In this document: positions 59,386 to 64,000 of the stretch, piece after piece
How the letters are laid out: each line of letters opens with the position of its first letter
How positions within the stretch are numbered: position 1 is the first letter of the stretch
Origin: Dysgonomonas sp. 521
GTDB taxonomy: Bacteria > Bacteroidota > Bacteroidia > Bacteroidales > Dysgonomonadaceae
DNA length: 64,000 bases
Reading direction: 5' to 3'
Assembly (NCBI RefSeq): GCF_010501055.1
Contig: NZ_QVMO01000007.1
Location: 18,262 to 82,261, forward strand
Notes under the pieces: generated by a model
Told to the model about the DNA's origin: nothing
Seen by the model: only the letters and a program-made list of their open reading frames with translations
The model's database searches: none
Position numbers and translations under genes: made by a program

Positions 59386-59406
59386 TATGAATTAATTCCT
59401 ATAATT

Positions 59407-59745
59407 ATGAATGACTGGAAAGACCGTCTGAATGTTGTGTATTCCACAAATCCGGACTTTAAATATGAGACAGAGAAGGAGGATGAACCGGATACCCTCC
59501 CCAAAGAAAAGCAACTCTTGCGCATTTCGCTGGATAAGCGTAACCGTAAGGGAAAGGCCGTCACACTGATTACCGGATTTGTAGGTACGAATGACGACCT
59601 TGAAGACCTTGGTAAATTACTGAAAGTGAAATGCGGTGTCGGCGGCTCGGCTAAAGACGGCGAAATCATTATACAGGGAGATTTTCGCAACAAAGTTTTA
59701 GAACTGCTCCAAAAAGAGGGATATGCCAAAGCACGCATCATTTAA
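59407..59745 (+). CDS. SUI1/YciH family translation factor
   Basis: The 112-residue protein has the SUI1 fold in its C-terminal 80 residues: LRISLDKRNRKGKAVTLITG, KLLKVKCGVGGSAKDGEIII, QGDFRNKVLELLQKEGY, with the basic RNRKGK and GVGGSAKDG loops that contact the ribosome. Bacterial YciH-like members influence start-codon fidelity, although their role is less clear than that of eIF1. The start MNDWKDRL at 59407 matches the family; the earlier in-frame ATG is part of the leader. The helicase gene begins 23 bp before its stop codon. Confidence 0.92.
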   Translation: MNDWKDRLNVVYSTNPDFKYETEKEDEPDTLPKEKQLLRISLDKRNRKGKAVTLITGFVGTNDDLEDLGKLLKVKCGVGGSAKDGEIIIQGDFRNKVLELLQKEGYAKARII

Positions 59746-62700
59746 TGATGAGATAAACCTTTATGTATATAAAGCCTCTGCCGGTTCGGGAAAGACACAC
59801 CGGCTGACAGAGAAATACCTGAGCCTGCTCTTTTCGTCCCCATACGCGTACAGGCACATACTCGCCGTGACCTTTACCAATAAGGCTACGGACGAAATGA
59901 AAAGCCGCATCATAGAGGAACTGGCGAATATCGCCACCGGCAGGGAATCGGAACACATCAGCTTCCTCTCGCGGGAATACAAGTACAATGAGGAACAGGT
60001 AAGGAAAGAAGCGCGTGATATATTAATCCGCATACTGCACGATTATTCGGCTTTTTCGGTAAGTACTATCGATAGGTTTTTCCAGCAGACGATGCGCGCC
60101 TTTACCCGCGAAATTGGTCTGGGCGGCGGTTACAGCGTAGAACTTGACACCGGTAAAGTTTTGGGAGAGGCTATCGATTCCATGTTATACGATTTGGAGC
60201 GCAGCGACAACAAACTCCTGTTAGACTGGCTGATACGCTTCTCGGAGGAGAAGGTGGAAAACGGCGAAACATGGAATATACGCAACGATATACAATCCCT
60301 TTCTTCCGAAATATTCAAAGAAAGCTACAAGGCGTACAGCAACCAGGTACAATCCGACATCAACGATAAGCAACTGATGACGGACTATAAGGATATGCTC
60401 TTTGCCATTATCCAGAACTTTGAAAACACCTCTCAACAGATTGGCGAAAAAGGGCTGAATATAATGACCCGCTACGGGCTGAAAGCCGAAGACTTTAAAG
60501 GAGGTTCACGTTCGCCTTTTGCAGGATTTCTGAGATGGGCCAACAGGACAATCGTGGAACCGACCAATACCTTCCGCACACTGGCCGACAACCTTGCCGG
60601 ATGGTACACCAAGACTACAGACGCGGCGACACGGGACAAGATAGAAACCGCGTATCCCGAACTGAATACCTGTATTTGCGATATAATAAACCATTATGAC
60701 AATTCGCTGATTTACCAGACGGCATACGAAATAAACCGGTATTTCTTCACATTGGGGATATTGGGCGATGTGGATAAGAAAATACGAGAGTACAGTGCGG
60801 AGAACAATATTATGCTCATATCCGATACTACCGAACTGCTTAACCGCATCATAGAAGGCAATGAGTCTCCTTTCATTTACGAAAAAGTAGGTTTAAGGAT
60901 AAACAACTATATGATAGATGAGTTTCAGGATACATCGGGCATGCAGTGGCAGAATTTTCTCCCTCTGGTAAAAGACAGCCTGGGAAGCGGGAACAAGAAT
61001 TTCATAGTGGGAGACGTAAAGCAAAGTATCTACCGCTGGCGAAATTCCGACTGGAAACTACTGGACGAACAGCTGGATAAAGATTTCAGGACAGAGGGCA
61101 TCATACACGAAACGCTGGATACGAACTGGCGAAGCTCCTGCAATGTGATCTCTTTCAACAATGCCGTCTTTACCGCCGGGGCAGCACTGTTGCAGGAAAC
61201 ATACAACAGGTCGTTGCAGGATATAGAAAGTGCGTCTCTCAAGCCATTCCTTTCGCGAATTACAAAAGCTTATGACGAACTGTACCAGAAGATACCTGAC
61301 AGCCACAAGGACAATGAGGGGCGCGTAAGGATTGAGTTTGTTGACACGGACGAATATGTATGGCAAGAATACGCGTTGGAACAACTGCCTGCTCAGATAG
61401 AGCAATTGCAGGAAAGAGGTTATAGCCTGAAAGACATAGCCATACTGGTACGCACAAAAAAAGAAGGCGCGGATGTGGCAAACCGCCTTCTGGAATATAA
61501 AAACCAGCATGCAGACTCAAAGTACAGGTATGACATTATATCAGACGAAGCGCTCTTCGTCAGCAACTCAAAGAGCATCAAGCTGATAGTAGCCCTGCTG
61601 AAATACCTGCACAACCCGCAGGATAAGTCATTGAAAGCGCTGGCCGTGTTTGAATATTTCAAATATAGCAAACAGCTTAGCGCCGAAGAAGCCCTGCTGA
61701 AATACTTCTCAGCCAAAGACGACTTGCCGGAGCATATAACCAATAGCCTGAAACATATCAGGGAACTTCCGCTATATGAAATGACGGAGGAGGTTTTCAA
61801 CCTGTTTCGCGATGCGATGGAAGACAATGAACAGGTATATATCCAGTCGTTTCTGGATATGGTGCTCGATTTTACGATACGTAATTCTTCGGATCTGGAT
61901 GCCTTTCTCAGGTGGTGGGACGAAACGGGAACCAATAAGACCATCTTTACACCCGATGGTCAGGATGCTATCCGCATTATGACAATACACAAATCGAAAG
62001 GGCTGGGTTTCAATGTCGTACTGATCCCCTTCTGCAACTGGGAGATAGACCACAAGCTGACAACGATACTCTGGTGCCATCCACAGTCCGAACCGTTCAA
62101 CAGGTTGCACCTTGTACCCGTGAAATATTCACAAAAACTAAAGAACACCATCTTCGCATATGAGTATTTTGACGAACGGCTCCATGCTTTTATCGACAAT
62201 GTAAATATATTATACGTAGCTTTTACCCGTGCCAAAAACGAATTGATAGCATTTGCGCCAAAGCCTAAGAAAGAGGACATTACGAATATCTCGTCACTAT
62301 TGTGGGCTACAATAAACCAGTCCGTTCCTGCCCTGTCCGGCAATCCGTCTTATATCAACCTGAACGAGTCGCTGGATGATGAAACGGATATTTTTGAAAC
62401 CGGCAAAAACTATCTGCCTGTAAAAAAGGAAAGGCAGCCATCGGCAAAGGAAATAAGAGTAGACAGCCTGTCCAGTATCCCGTACGACGAAAGGGTAAAA
62501 CTCCAGCTGAAGAACAAATACTATTTCACTGACACCGGACAGCGCGACTATGGCACGCTGATGCACGAGATAGTCAGCAAGGTGCAGACTGTAAACGATA
62601 TATCAAATGCCGTGGAGGCGTATTATATAGCAGGGGATATAACCACCGGTGAAAAAGAAACAATAACCCGCCTGTTGCAGGAATATCTGTCAAACCCAAT

Positions 62701-62962
62701 CGTGAAGCCTTGGTATTCCGGCGAATACAAGGTGCTGAATGAAGTACAGATATTACAACCCAAAGGCAACTTTATCCGCCCCGACCGGGTTATGATAAAT
62801 GATAAGGAAGTGATTGTCATCGATTACAAATTCGGGGAAAAGGAGAATAAGAAGTATATCCGGCAGGTAAAATACTATACCGACCAGATTCGCAAGATGG
62901 GTTACCCGGATGTAAAAGGCTATATTTGTTATATAAAACTTGGTAAAGTGACAGAAGTATGA
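59723..62962 (+). CDS. AddA/RecB-like UvrD helicase-nuclease
   Basis: The 1079-residue protein is a superfamily 1A helicase. It has Walker A YKASAGSGKTHRLT (residues 17-30), the DEFQDTSGMQWQNFL Walker B, VGDVKQSIYRWRNSD, DTNWRSS, RIMTIHKSKGLGFNVV and LYVAFTRAKNEL. The C-terminal ~150 residues hold a PD-(D/E)XK nuclease of the RecB type: LMHEIVSKV, RPDRVMINDKEVIVIDYKFG (D and DYK). It should process double-strand breaks for recombination. The partner subunit (AddB-like) is normally adjacent in Bacteroidota, but a lipoprotein gene follows here. It overlaps the SUI1 gene by 23 bp. Confidence 0.93.
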   Translation: MPKHASFNDEINLYVYKASAGSGKTHRLTEKYLSLLFSSPYAYRHILAVTFTNKATDEMKSRIIEELANIATGRESEHISFLSREYKYNEEQVRKEARDILIRILHDYSAFSVSTIDRFFQQTMRAFTREIGLGGGYSVELDTGKVLGEAIDSMLYDLERSDNKLLLDWLIRFSEEKVENGETWNIRNDIQSLSSEIFKESYKAYSNQVQSDINDKQLMTDYKDMLFAIIQNFENTSQQIGEKGLNIMTRYGLKAEDFKGGSRSPFAGFLRWANRTIVEPTNTFRTLADNLAGWYTKTTDAATRDKIETAYPELNTCICDIINHYDNSLIYQTAYEINRYFFTLGILGDVDKKIREYSAENNIMLISDTTELLNRIIEGNESPFIYEKVGLRINNYMIDEFQDTSGMQWQNFLPLVKDSLGSGNKNFIVGDVKQSIYRWRNSDWKLLDEQLDKDFRTEGIIHETLDTNWRSSCNVISFNNAVFTAGAALLQETYNRSLQDIESASLKPFLSRITKAYDELYQKIPDSHKDNEGRVRIEFVDTDEYVWQEYALEQLPAQIEQLQERGYSLKDIAILVRTKKEGADVANRLLEYKNQHADSKYRYDIISDEALFVSNSKSIKLIVALLKYLHNPQDKSLKALAVFEYFKYSKQLSAEEALLKYFSAKDDLPEHITNSLKHIRELPLYEMTEEVFNLFRDAMEDNEQVYIQSFLDMVLDFTIRNSSDLDAFLRWWDETGTNKTIFTPDGQDAIRIMTIHKSKGLGFNVVLIPFCNWEIDHKLTTILWCHPQSEPFNRLHLVPVKYSQKLKNTIFAYEYFDERLHAFIDNVNILYVAFTRAKNELIAFAPKPKKEDITNISSLLWATINQSVPALSGNPSYINLNESLDDETDIFETGKNYLPVKKERQPSAKEIRVDSLSSIPYDERVKLQLKNKYYFTDTGQRDYGTLMHEIVSKVQTVNDISNAVEAYYIAGDITTGEKETITRLLQEYLSNPIVKPWYSGEYKVLNEVQILQPKGNFIRPDRVMINDKEVIVIDYKFGEKENKKYIRQVKYYTDQIRKMGYPDVKGYICYIKLGKVTEV

Positions 62963-63127
62963 GAAGCCTTTCGTACAAAGGATTTCGGAGGCACACCAGT
63001 CAGCAAATTAACTAAAAATCAGATTGTTTTAACATTTTTAATACTGCTATGGTAAACTATTTTGCCTGCAGCCACGTTAATATTATGTGTTTTTCATAGT
63101 ATTAGATTTAAGGTTAACAATGAAGAT

Positions 63128-63158
63128 TGGTTGTCGTGATGACAACCTTTTCTTTTTT
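63128..63158 (+). terminator. Intrinsic terminator downstream of the helicase
   Basis: GGTTGTC at 63129-63135 pairs with GACAACC at 63141-63147 around GTGAT, followed by TTTTCTTTTTT. Confidence 0.7.
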
Positions 63159-63272
63159 ATATAAGCAGCCGATACTAAACTATAAGATAAGAGAAACGAA
63201 TCCATAATGCAGGCACTGATAGATTTCAAGTCATTATTTGTTAAATATTGAGGTTTCGAAATGTAAATATAT

Positions 63273-63280
63273 TAATTTTG
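63273..63280 (+). promoter_or_regulatory. Candidate -7 element for the last lipoprotein gene
   Basis: TAATTTTG fits TAnnTTTG. A TTG at 63248-63250 is a possible -33 with a 22-base spacer, slightly long. The lipoprotein ATG used here follows 30 bases after it. Confidence 0.4.
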
Positions 63281-63310
63281 CTCTTCTATATAACGTCAAA
63301 ATATCAAAAT

Positions 63311-63919
63311 ATGAGAGCAATAATATCTGTATTTATACTTCTGCTAATGTTTTCCTGCAATCAGGCAGACAAAAAGAAAGGCAATATTGAAGTAAAAGAA
63401 TTCAAAATGCTGACACAGGAAGAGGTGATCGAAGGATTCGATCTGTACCGGACTATGTCTGTCAACCTGATGATGGATATTCCCGAAGCGACTTATGTAA
63501 AGGAAAATGAAGGCCAATACTCCATACTGTATATCCCTAAAAATAAAGAAGCCCTTGAACGTTACAAAGACTTCGATAGAAAGAATAATATAAAGCTGAG
63601 TACTGATGCCGCCGGCAATTCATATTACGATGAAGCTACTCAAAAGCAGATAGACCAACTTATCCGCGAAAAGCTGAGTATAAAAGACTTTTGTATTATC
63701 GGCCGTTATATTCCTCATCATTTCCTTGCAAAGGATACAGCATCATCCCAACCTGTATACAGTATCATTATCCCTTATGAAATGCAGATTTACAAACTGG
63801 ATTGCAATGAATGGAAACACCTGCAAAATGCCAAGATACTTGATTTTACAGGCGTAGACCATTATCAGACGCTAAGCACTTACGATGAACTTCTGAAATC
63901 AGGGAAAAAAGCAGATTAA
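63311..63919 (+). CDS. Uncharacterised lipoprotein
   Basis: Starting at MRAIISVFILLLMFSCNQAD gives 202 residues with a lipobox LMFSC (Cys near 16); the longer frame from 63248 overlaps the promoter. The mature part is acidic and mixed helix and strand (KMLTQEEVIEGFDLYRTMSV, YVKENEGQYSILYIPKNKEA, SQPVYSIIIPYEMQIYKLDC). It resembles no family I can name. It should be anchored to the periplasmic or outer face of the envelope. Its stop codon overlaps the stop codon of the converging gene by two bases. Confidence 0.7.
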   Translation: MRAIISVFILLLMFSCNQADKKKGNIEVKEFKMLTQEEVIEGFDLYRTMSVNLMMDIPEATYVKENEGQYSILYIPKNKEALERYKDFDRKNNIKLSTDAAGNSYYDEATQKQIDQLIREKLSIKDFCIIGRYIPHHFLAKDTASSQPVYSIIIPYEMQIYKLDCNEWKHLQNAKILDFTGVDHYQTLSTYDELLKSGKKAD

Positions 63920-64000
63920 TAAAGATCTCCTTTTGCAATATCAATAAACAGCTCGGAAAGTTTCCGGCTAACCTCTTCGGCATATCTTTTTCCTTTCTCT
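63916..64000 (-). CDS. C-terminal end of a gene cut by the window edge
   Basis: On the minus strand the frame ...EKGKRYAEEVSRKLSELF then IDIAKGDLY ends in TAA at 63918-63916. It is open to the edge, helical and charged, and resembles the tail of a cytoplasmic protein. There is too little for a family. Its stop codon overlaps that of the converging lipoprotein gene. Confidence 0.5.
   Translation of the reverse strand, partial: EKGKRYAEEVSRKLSELFIDIAKGDLY

Larger units (their letters stand above)
58163..59406. other. ~1.2-kb repeat island downstream of gdhA
   Basis: In order: the gdhA terminator (58185-58219), a solo CACGGAG repeat (58253-58284), a 300-bp hairpin repeat (58288-58590), a ~240-bp element with 24-bp perfect ends (58597-58835), the GTCACTTTTG repeat (58968-59020), a hairpin block between TATAACGTTT and AAACGTTATA (about 59130-59306), a 47-bp MITE-like derivative (59320-59366) and the SUI1 promoter. 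No gene is supported. Confidence 0.7.
62963..63310. other. Intergenic region after the helicase gene
   Basis: It has an intrinsic terminator (63128-63158) and a -7 box TAATTTTG at 63273-63280 for the next gene. A 16-codon open frame (63049-63099) in front of the terminator has no amino acid bias and is not called a leader. No repeat is seen. Confidence 0.6.

Noticed and set aside
63049..63158. 16-codon frame followed by a terminator, considered as a second leader peptide and attenuator
   Set aside because: No run of a single amino acid, no antiterminator arm, and the next gene has its own promoter downstream.
1..64000. tRNA, rRNA or known riboswitch
   Set aside because: No cloverleaf, rRNA or conserved riboswitch core was recognised by eye; a covariance-model scan could still find one.

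Overview
The window is chromosomal DNA from a Bacteroidota member, most likely Bacteroidales and close to Dysgonomonas or Bacteroides. The evidence is a SusC/SusD polysaccharide utilisation locus, promoters of the TTTG-N19-TAnnTTTG type, a split argR/GNAT/argG/argC cluster, the serC-serA-DUF1015 trio, lipoproteins with acidic residues after the lipobox cysteine, and moderate to low GC. I see no rRNA, tRNA, CRISPR array, prophage or complete insertion sequence. The genus is inference.

Layout. 1-2.8 kb: a MutS-like ATPase and a glycosyltransferase. 3.2-7 kb: an arginine operon (argR, GNAT, argG, argC, minus strand), interrupted by a GxxExxY nuclease-like gene that sits exactly inside a 32-bp inverted repeat. 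7.1-10.7 kb: housekeeping genes birA, yjbR-like, yraN, comB, kdsA. 11.1-13.6 kb: unrecognised genes and a DUF2975/HTH pair. 13.7-18.2 kb: an aromatic amino acid operon (pheA, aminotransferase, DAHP synthase-chorismate mutase fusion, tyrA) preceded by a Phe/Tyr-rich leader peptide and a terminator/antiterminator. 18.3-32.6 kb: a polysaccharide utilisation locus predicted to act on beta-1,2-glucan or a related glucan, with a SusR-like membrane regulator. 33.6 kb: a ROK sugar kinase. 34.5-40.7 kb: a heavy-metal RND efflux operon with His-rich partners. 41.1-43.2 kb: an envelope gene pair. 43.3-46.9 kb: serine biosynthesis and DUF1015. 47.1-49.6 kb: a toxin-antitoxin pair, pncB, a dead old-yellow-enzyme fragment and a small lipoprotein. 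50.6-56.6 kb: murA, murB, an acidic membrane protein, an unknown gene and rfbB. 56.8-64 kb: gdhA, a SUI1 factor, an AddA-like helicase-nuclease, a lipoprotein and the tail of one more gene.

The most distinctive parts are not ordinary genes. First, the pheA leader (13743-13910) encodes an 18-residue peptide with 7 Phe and 4 Tyr. It is followed by two copies of GACAGGATT and one complement, so antiterminator and terminator are mutually exclusive; the operon makes both Phe and Tyr. Second, the GxxExxY cassette looks like a minimal mobile unit, with a solo copy of a related repeat 54 kb away. Third, the intergenic DNA is full of small non-autonomous elements. One superfamily (235, 182 and 58 bp) has ends in CTGTTTAAATTTTA and 3-bp TTA or TAA target duplications, and one of its insertions supplies the stop codon of yraN. 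Others are composites of short hairpins resembling REP/RAYT sequences. MurA carries Asp in place of the fosfomycin-target Cys.

All identifications come from reading the sequence and from knowledge of the families; no database search was run.
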